Notes under the pieces: model-generated | Database searches by the model: none | What the model saw: the letters and a program-made list of their open reading frames with translations, nothing else | Told to the model about the DNA's origin: nothing | Position numbers and translations under genes: made by a program | Part shown: piece by piece, positions 13,010 through 23,400 of the stretch | How the letters are laid out: each line of letters opens with the position of its first letter | Numbering within the stretch: position 1 is the stretch's first letter | Assembly (NCBI GenBank): GCA_021442155.1 | Contig: CM038220.1 | Coordinates: 81,644,897 to 81,708,896, forward strand | Length of the DNA stretch: 64,000 bases | Source of the DNA: Cymbidium sinense | Taxonomy: Eukaryota > Streptophyta > Magnoliopsida > Asparagales > Orchidaceae | Direction of reading: 5' to 3'

Positions 13010-13515
13010 GATTTATATTTATATTTCATTTATATATGTGAATATAAATGAGAATATAAATTGATCATGAGAAAATTTCAGAATTTGAAGGAGTTAAATC
13101 ATGATTTTGGATAAATCCATTAAAGGAATTTAAAGGATTTAAGAGAATTTTAATTTAAAATTTAATTTTGGATTGATTTGATTGATTTATATTTATATTT
13201 TATTTATATATGCAAACATAAATGAGAATTGATTTTGAGAAATCTCATGAGTTTGAAATGGTTTGTTTAGTTAAATCCATTGATGGAAAATTAAGGATTC
13301 AAGGAATTTGATTTTAAATTTGGAATTTTGCCTTGAAGATTAATTTATATATAAAATGGAGATTTTTTAAGGATTTGGAGAGTTGACTAAGTCCTTTAAT
13401 GGAAAATTAAAGGCTTAAGAAAATTTTCATGAATTGATTTGGAATTTTGAATTTGATTTGATTTGAATTTATATTTCATTTATAAATGACAATATAAATG
13501 AGAATATAAATGTAT
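13010..13515 (+). repeat. Palindromic AT sub-repeats near the outer end of arm A
   Basis: Three copies (about 13010-13062, 13183-13229, 13467-13515) of a motif of the form TTTATATTTCATTTATA...TATAAATGAGAATATAAA, each close to self-complementary. The corresponding second-copy arm has four (near 49590, 49766, 49956, 50150). Minus arms carry them near 20740, 20918, 51185 and 51366; plus arm B' near 33366, 33550 and 33730. Confidence 0.8.
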
Positions 13516-13910
13516 GAGAAAATCTTAAAGCTTTGAATAAGTTTGAATCATGATTTTGGCTAAGTCCTTAAGAAAGGATTAAGGACATAGGAAATTTGAA
13601 CTTGGGAATTTTTGATAATTTTGATCATGAGTTTCAATCATGGGTTTCAATCATTGAATTGAGTTTATAGAAAATCAAATAGAATTGATTTGGAGTTTGA
13701 CATGAAAGAAGGAAAGTGAGGAATGATTTAAGCTAAAGGGTAGGAGATTTTCCTAACACCCCTAAGGCATGACCTTTTATGGCTAACTCTAAGTCTTCTG
13801 GCTAGTGAGTGTCCACCTAATCACTAGATGTGTCTGACTAAGAACCAAGTCTAAGAGAAGTCCTATGCCTAAGATGGAGGGGTTGAGGATCATTCTAAAA
13901 TGAGGTCAAT

Positions 13911-13990
13911 AACATCCTTCATTTAAAGTGTGCTAAAAGAAATATGTTGCATGTGTAGTTATACCTAGAATTAAGTCATTTGTTTGCTTA
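13911..13990. repeat. 80-bp outer spacer between plus arm A and minus arm B
   Basis: Left flank ends in TCATTCTAAAATGAGGTCAAT and right flank starts with TTGGCCTCATTTTAGAATGA, its reverse complement apart from minor changes, so this spacer is the centre of a long dyad. It is nearly identical to the spacer at 50650-50728. Confidence 0.85.
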
Positions 13991-14091
13991 TTGGCCTCAT
14001 TTTAGAATGAGCTCAATACATCTTACACATGACTCTTAGACTAAGAGTTCCTTAGTCTTAAGACACTTATAGTGATTAGGTGAACACTTAA
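13991..14091 (-). repeat. Outermost 101 bp of minus arm B, left of the retrotransposon
   Basis: Continues without loss at 20399 once the retrotransposon is removed; the uninterrupted version is at 50729-50840. Ends with the target duplication CTTAA (14087-14091). Confidence 0.85.
14087..14091. other. 5-bp target site duplication CTTAA, left copy
   Basis: CTTAA directly precedes the TGATG start of the left LTR and recurs directly after the CATCA end of the right LTR (20399-20403). Only one CTTAA is present at the empty site 50836-50840. Confidence 0.92.
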
Positions 14092-14654
14092 TGATGTAGA
14101 ACATCATGAGGATCAACAAATTAGAGCCCAAGGCCCATTTACAAGATCTCAAGCTAAAGCCCAAGAAAATTCAAGAAAGAAGAAGACTTATTAGCCCTGC
14201 TAAGGCCCATTTTATGATTTCATCTTTTTTATTTATGTAATTTTTAATTTTCTTCTAGAAACTCCATGTTTGAAATTTTGCATTTAAATATTCAAAGCAT
14301 GACATGTGAGGTGGTTGAATCCACATAAAATAATAGCATGTTGTGGGTGGATGGCATAAAATAATGAGGCAATTTATGCTTCACATTAATGTGGCCACCC
14401 ACCTTTCCCTCCATGTTTGAATTCTTTTCTTTTGAAAGATGCTTGTAATGGCTATAAATAGCCCCTCTTATTAGAATGAAAGGAGATCTTTTGGCAATTA
14501 CAAATTTTGAGTTATTCTTGTGGTTTGAGAGCTTGGTGGCCAAACCTTGGCAATCCTTGGTGGGAGTGCTAGTTATCCAACATATCTTCTTCCTTCACCT
14601 CCAATACCCACGTTCCCTCAATCTCATCAAAAGAAAGAGAGCCCACCTCCATCA
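14092..14654 (+). repeat. Left (5') LTR, 563 bp
   Basis: Starts TGATGTAGAACATCATGA and ends CACCTCCATCA. Compared by eye with the right LTR (557 bp), there are very few plain substitutions; most differences are 1-base homopolymer indels plus two short garbled blocks near 14187 and 14327. The first 15 bases contain a short inverted repeat (GATG...CATC). ORFs over this LTR (14292-14543 minus, 14476-14796 plus) are not genes. Confidence 0.92.
14453..14460 (+). promoter_or_regulatory. TATA box of the 5' LTR
   Basis: TATAAATA in the context ggcTATAAATAgcccc, conserved at 20202-20209 in the right LTR. It is the expected U3 promoter element, so transcription probably starts around 14485-14495, which would define the U3/R border. 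Inferred from position only. Confidence 0.7.
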
Positions 14655-14658
14655 AATT

Positions 14659-14675
14659 TGGTATCAGCTGAAGGA
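14659..14675 (+). other. Primer binding site, tRNA-iMet type
   Basis: TGGTATCAG follows the LTR end after four bases and matches the 5' nine bases of the usual plant iMet primer site; the rest (ctgaagg) departs from the standard continuation. This is the minus-strand priming site. Confidence 0.75.
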
Positions 14676-15399
14676 GCAAATTTGGTCAAAAGTTTGCTTC
14701 AACAAAGGGAGCAACTCAAGTGTTGGACTTGTCTTCAAACTTGTGAGTTTTCTTGGACTTGTGAGGTTAATTAATTTTCTTTATGTGATAGTTTAAAGCA
14801 TATTAGGAAAGATATATATTGCTTGCAAGTTTGTGATAGCATAAATTTAAATTAGTAAGCTCATTATATATTTTAGCCATTTTCCAATTGTGTGATCCTC
14901 CCTCCAAAAAAGAGAAAAAAAATTAAGAGAGTACCAGTGAGGTAGTTCATCACCAAAGCAACCCAGCCATTAGTGCAAATCAAAATCTAATTACTTGCTT
15001 TATTATCTTTGTTGTTTATGGTTAATTTTAGAAGTTTCTTTGATTAACTTATGATAACTTGCTTTCTTAAAAAGAAAAAAAGAGGCTTGATAAATTTGAG
15101 CATTTTTATTTCATTGCATTAAAAAAATATATATATATATAAAATATGCATGCATAATAATATAAGGTGTTAAACTTGGTGATTTTGGAAGCTAAATAGA
15201 ACTTTGTCAAAAAGACCTAAACTGTCTAAGGAGAGCTTGGGATTTAAGTGGTCTTGTACCCCCCTCCTCACCTGGAAGTTCTCTTAGCTTAAAATTTTGC
15301 TTTGATTGCACAATTATATTATACTTATTTATTTATTTTTTCATTTTTTCATTGGTCCCTTTCATATATCTTTTTTTCTTCCTTAAAAAAAAAAATCTC
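14676..15399 (+). other. Untranslated leader of the retrotransposon
   Basis: AT-rich, without a sustained frame apart from short chance ORFs. Contains a short TA microsatellite near 15130-15145 and an A-rich stretch just upstream of the gag start. Packaging or translation signals cannot be recognised. Confidence 0.5.
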
Positions 15400-16420
15400 A
15401 TGGCACCAAAATCTATCTCTCAAGATCAAGTTGAAAATTTGACTAGATTAGTTGATACCTTAGATCTTAGGATCCAAGACAATGAACAAACTCAACAAAT
15501 ATTAGAAGAAAGTAAGAATCAAATGCAAGAACTTAAACAACAAATGCAAACTCTTTTAGTGCATCTACAAAATAATAGAGTACCAACTCCTCCAATACCT
15601 ACTCAAACTGTGTCAATAAGGATAGATGAAGAAGATTCATATCCAAACCATAGAGAAAATCAACCACTTAGAAGACAATCAATTGCTAGAAATGGTGGAA
15701 GAGGAGAAAATTATTTTAAGACTATAGAAGACTCTAATGACCCATCTCAAAAGAGTTAAAGTAGAAGCCCCAACTTATGATGGTATACATGACCCAAATA
15801 AATTTCTCGATTGGTTAGTTCAAATGGATAACTTCTTTAATTGGTATAAAATGGATGATTACCAAAAGGTTACTTTGCTAAAATGAAATTGATAGGACAT
15901 GCTAAAATTTATTGGACAAATACTTTAGCTAAAGAACAAAGATTAGGAAGGACAAACCTCACTTGGATAGAAATGAAATAAATGTTAAGAGCAAAGTACT
16001 AGGCATCATGATAAGAAGCTACATAGCCAATTATTAACTTTGAGACAATAATTATCTTGTAATAATACTTGAACACTTTTGAAGATCTAGTTTCTAGACA
16101 TTAATAATGATTGGATTAGCCAATAAATTTGTTATTGGACTTAGGCTGAAATTAAAATGAAGTTGAATTATTTGACCCACAATCTTAGAGGAAGCATTTC
16201 ATTATGCATTATTATTGAACAACAAAAGAAATCTGCCTCCTCTAAAAAATTAAAAGTCAAGTACCTTCCATTTCATCCAATAGATCTACTGTTAGACCAG
16301 CCCATCCAAATGGCCCATCCCCTCTGCCTAAAACTTCAATTGAAGGGAGCTCTAAGAACATTAGGGAAGTAATATGTTTTAAATGTCATAAAAAAGGTCA
16401 TATGCAAAATCAATGTAAAG
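15400..16420 (+). pseudogene. gag polyprotein, frameshifted
   Basis: Starts at ATG 15400 (MAPKSISQDQVENL), not at the upstream in-frame ATG 15352, which would add a lysine-rich tail from an A-run. The first 120 residues are a Q/E/N-rich coiled-coil-like head (15400-15759). The frame then shifts: a Retrotrans_gag-like stretch with YDG...DPNKFLDWL...F, about 15755-15850, then WT...T and LTWIEMK near 15915-15975. It ends with a CCHC zinc knuckle (CFKCHKKGHMQNQC, about 16374-16415) that binds genomic RNA in this family. At least three frame changes break the protein as given. Role: the structural particle protein. Confidence 0.8.
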
Positions 16421-16700
16421 CTCAAATCTTATTTTTAGAAGAAGTTGAAAATCCAATAGATGATAATCTAGAAGAAGTTTATGATGACACCCCATTATCT
16501 GATGAAGAATTGGAATTAACTGATGACCCTCATGTTAATGTGATGAGATGTCTTACTGTAAATAAAAATGAGACAGAAGATTGGAGGAGAAAGAACATTT
16601 TAGCATGTATGTTTTGTAATGAAAAGAGATGTAGTTATAGATGGAGGGAGTGCTATGAATGTCATTTCAACACACCTTAACTCGAGCCAACCTAAAATCA
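16402..16700 (+). pseudogene. gag-pol junction and aspartic protease, frameshifted
   Basis: After the zinc knuckle comes an acidic linker rich in E/D (16435-16530), usual between gag and protease in plant gypsy elements. The protease active-site segment IDGGSAMNVIS is readable at 16637-16669, in a different frame from the preceding 92-codon ORF (16402-16680), so one frameshift lies between. Retropepsins cut the polyprotein; the active site normally is D-[ST]-G-[AS], here D-G-G-S as often seen in this plant group. The rest of the protease to about 17000 is badly scrambled. Confidence 0.7.
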
Positions 16701-17299
16701 ACCCCACCTCAACCATTTCATGTTAGTTGGGTAAATCATACATCTCTTCCCATCACTAATCGGTTTAGTTATTAAAATAGGAAGCTATGAGGATCAAATT
16801 TGGTGTGATGTTCTCCTATGGACATTGCTCATATTCTCTTAGATGACCTCGCTATATGATATGAATGTTATTCACTATGGTAGGGAAAATACTTATGTTT
16901 TAAACATAATAATAAGACTATTAAACTCTACCAAAAGAAAAACACCTCCATAACACCACACAAACAACTGACTTGCAACCTAAGCCTCTATTGAAGAAAA
17001 TGCCAAACTTCAATTAATTATCATAGAAAATCCTAATTTAGGCCTAACACTATCATTTCATCCTTATTTAAAAACCTACTCTTTCTCCTTGACCCCAAAG
17101 ATAGAAATAATAGGTTTTGGCAGAAAAGAATTTTCTGATCCATTTCTTCTTCACATATTACATGTAAAAGAAGTCATACCAGACTCTAATGAGACTCACA
17201 TACCTGCTGTGGTCTCTTCTTCTTTCTTTTTTAACGATATTGCACTGAGCTTCCCGATGAGCTACCTCCCCAAAGAGACATTCAACATGCTATTGAGTT

Positions 17300-17900
17300 C
17301 TGCCTTCTCAACTTCCTAATCTTCCACATTATAGGATGAACCCTACCGAGCATGTTGAGATTAAAAGACAAGTTGAGGAATTATTAAGGGTTTTATTCAA
17401 GAGAGTCTTAGCCCTTGTGCAGTCCCAGTATTATTAACTCCAAAGAAAAGCAATAAATAAAATTACTATCAAATATAGGTTTCCTATTCTAATTAGATGA
17501 TATGTTAGATTTAATCTCGTGAGCAAATTTTTTCAAAGATTGATCTAAAAGTGGATATCATCAAATTGATTAGATCGAGATGAGTGGAAGACTTTTAAGA
17601 CACTCGATGGACTTTATGAATGGTTTGTCATGCCCTTTGGACTTTCAAATGCTACATTTATGAGATTAATGAATCGTTCTTAAACCATATATAGGTAAAT
17701 TTTTGGTGGTGTATTTTGATGATATTCGATTTTAGTCCAAGTGAAAATGAACATCTACAACACCTACAAAAGTATTTGAACTACTTAAACAAGAGAAATT
17801 ATACATTAATTTAAAAAGTGTTTCTTTTGCAAGTCGAGGTAATCTTTTAGGCTTTATTATATCCACTTTAAACTGATCCTTCTAAAGTGAAAGCAATCTT
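17300..17900 (+). pseudogene. Reverse transcriptase domain of pol, frameshifted
   Basis: Readable family motifs, in order: KIDLKSGYHQI (about 17537-17570), DEWKTF..., [14 protein letters not shown] (about 17610-17655), LKPYIGKF and VVYFDDI (about 17681-17730). YFDDI holds the two catalytic aspartates of the RT palm. The frame changes several times and short in-phase pieces seem to be missing between conserved words (for example right after the SNA motif). Upstream, 17089-17319 is an open stretch that probably encodes the protease-RT linker. No single enzyme could be translated from the sequence as given. Confidence 0.85.
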
Positions 17901-18089
17901 AGATACACCACCTAAAAGTTTTACTTAGAAGCTTCCATGGTTTAGCCACTTTTATCTGAGATTTATTAAGAATTTTAGTACCATTGTTGCTCCAATAAGA
18001 TATACTAAAATTAGATAAATTTTGTTGGACTTCTAATGCATAAAAGGCCTTAGAGCAAATTAAAGTTCTTATCACTTCGCAAATCCTTA

Positions 18090-18310
18090 GGCTGATTTTT
18101 CTAAAGCCTTTGAAGTGACATGTGATGCTCGTGAATTGGGATGGAATTTTAAGTCAAGAGAATCATCCTATAGCATTCTTTAGTGAAAAGTTAAATGAAG
18201 CTAAACAACGATATTCCACTTATGATAGAGAGTTTTATGTAATTCAATCCTTAAGGCATTACACTATCTCTTACATAGAGAATTTATACTTATTGATCAC
18301 CATGCCTTAA
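18090..18310 (+). pseudogene. RNase H domain of pol
   Basis: FEVTCDA near 18108-18128, then after a frame change ILSQENHPIAFFSEKLNEAKQRYSTYDREF at about 18149-18237 in the ORF 18122-18310. These match the gypsy RNase H pattern (first catalytic D in TCDAS; hPIAFxSxxL; YSTYDxEF). It degrades RNA in the RNA:DNA hybrid. The stretch 17900-18090 is the RT-RNase H connection, readable only in pieces. Confidence 0.82.
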
Positions 18311-18619
18311 AATTCATTAATACTCAACTAAAATTAAGTCAGGCATGCAAAATGGGTTGAATTTCAAGACTACTCTTTTGTTCTAAAGCATAAGCTGAAT
18401 TGAGAATAAGCCCAGATGCTTTATCCGTGGTAAACCTAATGATTTCCTCTTTAGAATTGAGAATCCTGATTTGATAGAATTAAAGATGATTATATGTGCC
18501 CCGACTTTCACCTAATTTATCTTGAACACCTAGATAAACCAATAACTTTACAAGGACATTCTTGATAACAAATGGATATTTATATAAAGGAAAACAATTA
18601 TGCATTCTCGATCTTCTTA

Positions 18620-19260
18620 GAGAATTCCTTATCATTGAGCATGCTAGGGGTATAATGGTCATTTTGGAAAGGATAAGACCATATGTTTATTAGAAAATAG
18701 ATTTCCTTCATTAAAACGATGTTCAAAAATTAGTGGCTCAATGCTTAATTTGTAAAGTAAAACTATCAAACAAAGGTCCGGACAATACAGCCTTACGTTC
18801 CTTATGGCCAAAGACCTATCAATGGATTTTATTCTAGGATTACCTAGACTGAGGACATGATAGTATTTTGTTGTAGTGGATAGGTTCTCAAAATGGCTCA
18901 TTTCTTACCTTGTTCAAAACAAATGATGCTTCTATAGCCAAATTATTTTTTAAGGAAATAGGCGACTCATGGTCTCCCTTTAACCATTGTTTCAGAGATG
19001 TTAAGTTTGTCTCATATTTTGGAAAACATTATGGAAATTACAAAAATTAAAATTTCTTCTTTCACCCATAAACTGATGGACAAATCAAGTAGTTAATCAC
19101 TTAGAAATTTGCTTAGATGTTTGGTAGGTAAAAGTTTAGAAATTGGGATTTACATTTACCAACCTCGAATTTGCCTATAATAGTACTATATCTAGAACTA
19201 CAAAAAAATCACCATTTGAGATAGTCTATGGTCAAAACCCATGACAACCAATAGATGTAG
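18620..19260 (+). pseudogene. Integrase zinc finger and DDE core, frameshifted
   Basis: The HHCC finger is visible as QKLVAQCLICK (about 18730-18762). The core starts near 18815 with DFILGLPR, followed by a shifted KMAHFLPC block near 18891-18915 and HGLPLTIVSDR-like and TDGQ-like words around 18970-19090. LP..EFAYN-like and SPFEIVYGQNP-like words follow at 19160-19245. These are hallmarks of gypsy integrase, which inserts the cDNA into the host genome. Minus-strand ORFs across it (18480-18662, 18659-18901) are shadows. Several frameshifts. Confidence 0.82.
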
Positions 19261-19419
19261 CAAACCTACCATCTCATATATTTTCTGATGCAAAGATTCT
19301 CATTTGCTAAAGATTTTGAAAGCCTCCATGAAGATATAAGAAAGCAAATTACTATAAGTAATGATAATTGCTTCTAAGGCAAATCATAATCGCTCAAAGA
19401 ATATAAAGAAGGTGATTAT

Positions 19420-19841
19420 GTATTGATTTGCATTCGGCTGAAATTATCGCTATCACCAAATATAAGAAATTACATGCACGAGCTTGTGGTCCCTTTTTAA
19501 AATTCTCAAGAAAATTGGAACTTTATCACCTTGATTTGCCCGATATGTTCATTCATCCGCTATTAATATTGAAGATATTCTATCATATGAAGGAATTAGA
19601 AAACCTCCACTTGTTCCCTAACTCTTTAGGAGATATAGCAGATCGTAAGCCCTCTTCCTTGAAGTTGACTATATTATCACCAGGAAGCACCCATTAATCC
19701 AAAACCAACATCGCTTTCTAGTTCATTGGAAGAATAAGCCACCAAAGACACATGGTTGTAGATTTGGAGACTTTAGCCCCACAATTAGTGTAAGACTTCT
19801 TAGATTTCAACTCTGAGCAGAGTTCAATTGAGCCTGGGAGT
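19420..19841 (+). pseudogene. Integrase C-terminal GPF/Y module and chromodomain-like tail
   Basis: LHARACGPF then LKKI / LDLP / IHPLFNIEDIL-like words (about 19458-19580, crossing frames) fit the GPF/Y module. A later stretch near 19718-19830 reads as a W-K-x-K-P-P chromodomain-like motif followed by the polyprotein end just before the LTR. Chromodomains direct chromoviral integrases to particular chromatin. The ORF at 19428-19697 covers part of it. The chromodomain call rests on one short motif. Confidence 0.6.
19830..19841 (+). other. Weak polypurine tract before the 3' LTR
   Basis: agcctgggagt lies directly before the TGATG of the right LTR, where the plus-strand primer must form. Only GGGAG is a real purine run, shorter than usual. 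Confidence 0.45.
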
Positions 19842-20398
19842 TGATGTAGAACATCATGAGGATCAACAAATTAGAGCCCAAGGCCCATTTACAAGATCTC
19901 AAGCTAAAGCCCAAGAAAATTCAAGAAAGAAGAAGACATAGCCCATTAGCGCTAAGGCCCATTTTATGATTTCATCTTTTATTTATGTAATTTTAATTTT
20001 CTTCTAGAAACTCCATGTTTGAAATTTTGCATTTAAATATTCAAAGCATGACATGTGAGGTGGTTGAATCCACATAAAATAATAGCATGTGAAATGGGTG
20101 GATGGCATAAAATAATGAGGCAATTTATTGCTTCACATTAATGTACACCCACCTTTCCTCCATGTTTTGAATTCTTTCTTTTGAAAGATGCTTGTAATGG
20201 CTATAAATAGCCCCTCTTATTAGAATGAAGGAGATCTTTTGGCATAAATTTTGAGTTATTCTTGTGGTTTGAGAGCTTGGTGGCCAAACCTTGGCAATCC
20301 TTGGTGGGAGTGTTAGTTATCCAACATATCTTCTTCCTTCACCTCCAATACCCACGTTCCCTCAATCTCATCAAAAGAAAGAGAGCCCACCTCCATCA
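19842..20398 (+). repeat. Right (3') LTR, 557 bp
   Basis: Same TG...CA ends as the left LTR, with TATAAATA at 20202-20209. Differences from the left LTR are mostly shortened homopolymers (for example TTTTTT to TTTT near 19978, TTTTT to TTTT near 19993) and a 3-base loss near 20243. Confidence 0.92.
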
Positions 20399-20403
20399 CT
20401 TAA
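20399..20403. other. 5-bp target site duplication CTTAA, right copy
   Basis: Directly follows the CATCA end of the right LTR and restores the arm sequence cttaacctaatcctagag, as at 50836. Confidence 0.92.
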
Positions 20404-23400
20404 CCTAATCCTAGAGACCTAGAAGAGTTAGCTTTAGGAATAGGTTTTACCTTGGGGGTGTTAGGAAAACTTGCCTACCCTATAGCTTAAACCAAATACT
20501 TACTCTTTTCTTTCAAGTCAAACCTCAAATCATAATCAAATCCAAATCCAAATCAACCTCAAAATCAACTTCAATTCCAAACTAACCTTAAATCAATTCG
20601 GATTTTTATCAAATCATGAATCAATTCAATTTTGAAACCCAAGATTGAATTCCAATCTTTCCTAAGTCACTTTTGATTTCATCTTATGGACTTAGCCCAA
20701 ATCAAATCCAAATCAACTCAAAGTCAAAATATTTTCATAACCATTTATATTCTCATTTATATTCACAAATATAAATGAAATATAAATTCAAATAACCAAA
20801 ACTAAATTCAAAATCAAATCCAAATCTTAAATTCCAACCTAAACTTTTAACATAAACCTTGAACTCCTTCAAATCAAATTGAAATCAACTCAAATTCAAG
20901 AAATTTTCTCATAACCCATTTATATTCTTATTTATATTCACAAATAAAAATGTAATATAAATTCAAATAACCAAAACTAAATTAAAACTCAAACCCAACT
21001 GCCCTTGTTCATCCTTTGAACTTGAAAATTGTCAAATGAATCAAAACCCATTTGACTCAAAATCACTTGAAAATGGATTTATATTTCAATCACAAGTCCA
21101 TATGTCAGTTCAACCAAACTTGAATCAAGCCTTGATTAAGTCAATTGACCAACTTAGGCTCACTTGACCCAAAGTGACCAAAAACACCCATTTGAACCAA
21201 ATTCTAATCCTACCTAAATTGGATTGAACTAAGCCCACTTAAGCCTCACATTGTGAGCAACAATCATCATGAGATGATCAATCACTCAAATTGGGTCAAA
21301 CCAAGTCAATACTTAGCCAAAATGAAACCCAAACTAGCAAAAATCCATAATATTCCAAAATTGATTGAAACCATTGACCAAAACTAATTTATGATCAATG
21401 CTTGAACATGACCAAGTCATCATTTGAGCTTAACCTAGCCCAATTGGCCACTTAACCCAAATTGACCCAACATGACCTAAAAAGTCAAAATATGTCAAAT
21501 CTTGATCTAAGCCAAATTGAGCAACCAATGGGTCAAATTCATTCTAAACCAATTATTGAACTTGACCAAAGCCTTAAATAACTAACTAACCAGCCCAATT
21601 GATCATGAACTCAACTTGACCTAAAAGGTCAATTGACTTGAAACCAACCAAACCAAAATTGATTGAAACCAAAGCTTGCAAAATATTTCAAATGACCAAT
21701 TAAACCTAAACCAACCATGATCAACCCAATTGGGTCAAATGGGTCAAATTGGTCAACTTGACCCATTTGACCTAAATGAAATCAAATGAACAAAAGAAAA
21801 TATAAACCAAATTGACCAAACCAATGATGCCACTTTTTTTCAAATGGTCATATGAACTTGACCCAACCTTGGTTTGATCCAATTTGACCAATTGGTCAAC
21901 TTGACTAGTTAACCCATGTTGACCTAAATGGGTCAACATGAGCAAAATGATATCAAATTAACTAAATTCATTGAAAATTTGCACAACCCAATTTCAAACT
22001 ATTCTAAACCAAATTGAAATATAAGATAAATGACCATTTTACCCCTAGGTCAATGGGTAACGATGGCCTTCCACTTAATTTGGTCAAATCCTTTTCATGG
22101 CCACTTGGCACCCTCTTAGTGTACCAAGTGGACATTAATTGTGGTGCATATGACCCAATGGGTCAGCCAAACCCAACCAAGGCCAAAATCACCACCCAAT
22201 TCTCCACATGGAGTCACTCCTCACCTATGAGCACATGGAAACTTCACCACTCCACTCCTCTGAAAACTAAACCATGTGGAGCTTAAAATGGCCTAACCAA
22301 CCCACTCATTGTGATCAATTTGATCAAAATGGAAGAAACAAGCATGGTTTTATGATCCTTGTAAAGGGGAGATATACTCCCCAATTCCACTTCATTTCTC
22401 TTGCAATCAATTGAGTGATAGAACTCGAGGAAGCATTGTCGCTCTCCCAAAGTTTCCAAAGCTCATTTAAATTCTCCATTTTCAAATTTCTTCAAAGCTA
22501 AAATGGGGAGCTCATTGAAATTCCACTTTTTCAATTCACCACCAAACTCCTATCTTGAAAGCACCATCGAGGACCAAATCGAGCTTACCCAAGGTGTTTC
22601 GTAAGTGTTCGGGGAAGAGGGTCTAGACCAATGACATAAGAATTTGAAGCTCATCTTGCCAATAGAAGGATCCACTTGATTTCAAGCCTTCAAACCTTCA
22701 ACATTTCGCCTCCACTGACAAAGCTACCATGGGAGAGCGGTGATAGCCTCCTGAGGTATGAATCTAAACCGAGGTTAAGCTATTTTCTTTGGTCTTTGTG
22801 AAGGAAAGTATAATCTCAAGTGAAATTGATCATCTTCTCCTTCTTCTTCTTGATGGTGTTGATCTTTGCTCAATCCAAGCTCACGTGAGCTGATCAAGCC
22901 CAAGGCATGACGATCACACCTCCCAGGCGAGGGATGAATCATGGACCGTCCATCCCGCATATTTTGAATGGACGATCCTAATTAATATATGTTAGATCTA
23001 CTAATTAACCCTTTAAAGAACGAGGTTTAATCCAAACCTTCATTTTAATCGACCGTCCAAGATGGATAACTTAAATAACCAATCCATTGGACCACATGGA
23101 AAGTGTCCATTAGTGGTCCACATTCCGATAGATTAGTTAATTAAGGATTTAATGACCTCTTAATTACAAAAACTTCAAATATTCATAACTAAATGTAGAA
23201 AAATCTAAAAAATACAAACTCAACTATATTTGAAAGATAATTCAAAGGGGAATAATATAAAATTAAATTTAATTGATTTTGAACAGTGATATTTTCTTAA
23301 TTTAAGTTTTATTAGGGATGTAATTATGTTAATTACTCCTTAATTATTCCAATAATTTATTCCAAACTCCTTAGGGTTAATTAGTGGGATGACCTCTGCC

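Larger units (their letters stand above)
6796..13910 (+). repeat. Plus arm A, copy 1
   Basis: From about 7413 it aligns collinearly with 43858-50649, offset near 36.4 kb, with short indels and few substitutions. It is also the approximate reverse complement of arm B. Inner to outer: 'gtcgggcaccaccgcacaaa' block near 7822, polypyrimidine tract 7957-8020, AT-rich zone, CpG islet remnant 10690-10850, TTGAC-rich zone 11880-12660, palindromic AT sub-repeats 13010-13515, and the outer end with 'aacacccctaaggcat' near 13757. No conserved ORF; the 70-aa frame at 11207-11419 is disrupted in the copy at 47700-47850. Confidence 0.85.
14092..20398 (+). mobile_element. Ty3/gypsy LTR retrotransposon, structurally complete, frames broken
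   Basis: A 6307-bp element with TG...CA-ended LTRs, flanking CTTAA duplications, a tRNA-iMet-type primer site, and gag followed by protease, reverse transcriptase, RNase H and integrase in that order. RT before integrase is diagnostic of Ty3/gypsy. The integrase tail shows a GPF/Y-type module and a chromodomain-like stretch, suggesting the chromovirus branch; that assignment is tentative. The reading frames shift many times as given. It sits in minus arm B, and the other copy of that arm keeps the empty site, so insertion followed the duplication or hit one copy only. Confidence 0.93.

Noticed and set aside
14476..14796. 106-aa ORF starting in the 5' LTR
   Set aside because: It spans the LTR, primer site and leader; the right LTR copy is out of frame. 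No gag motif; the true gag start is at 15400.
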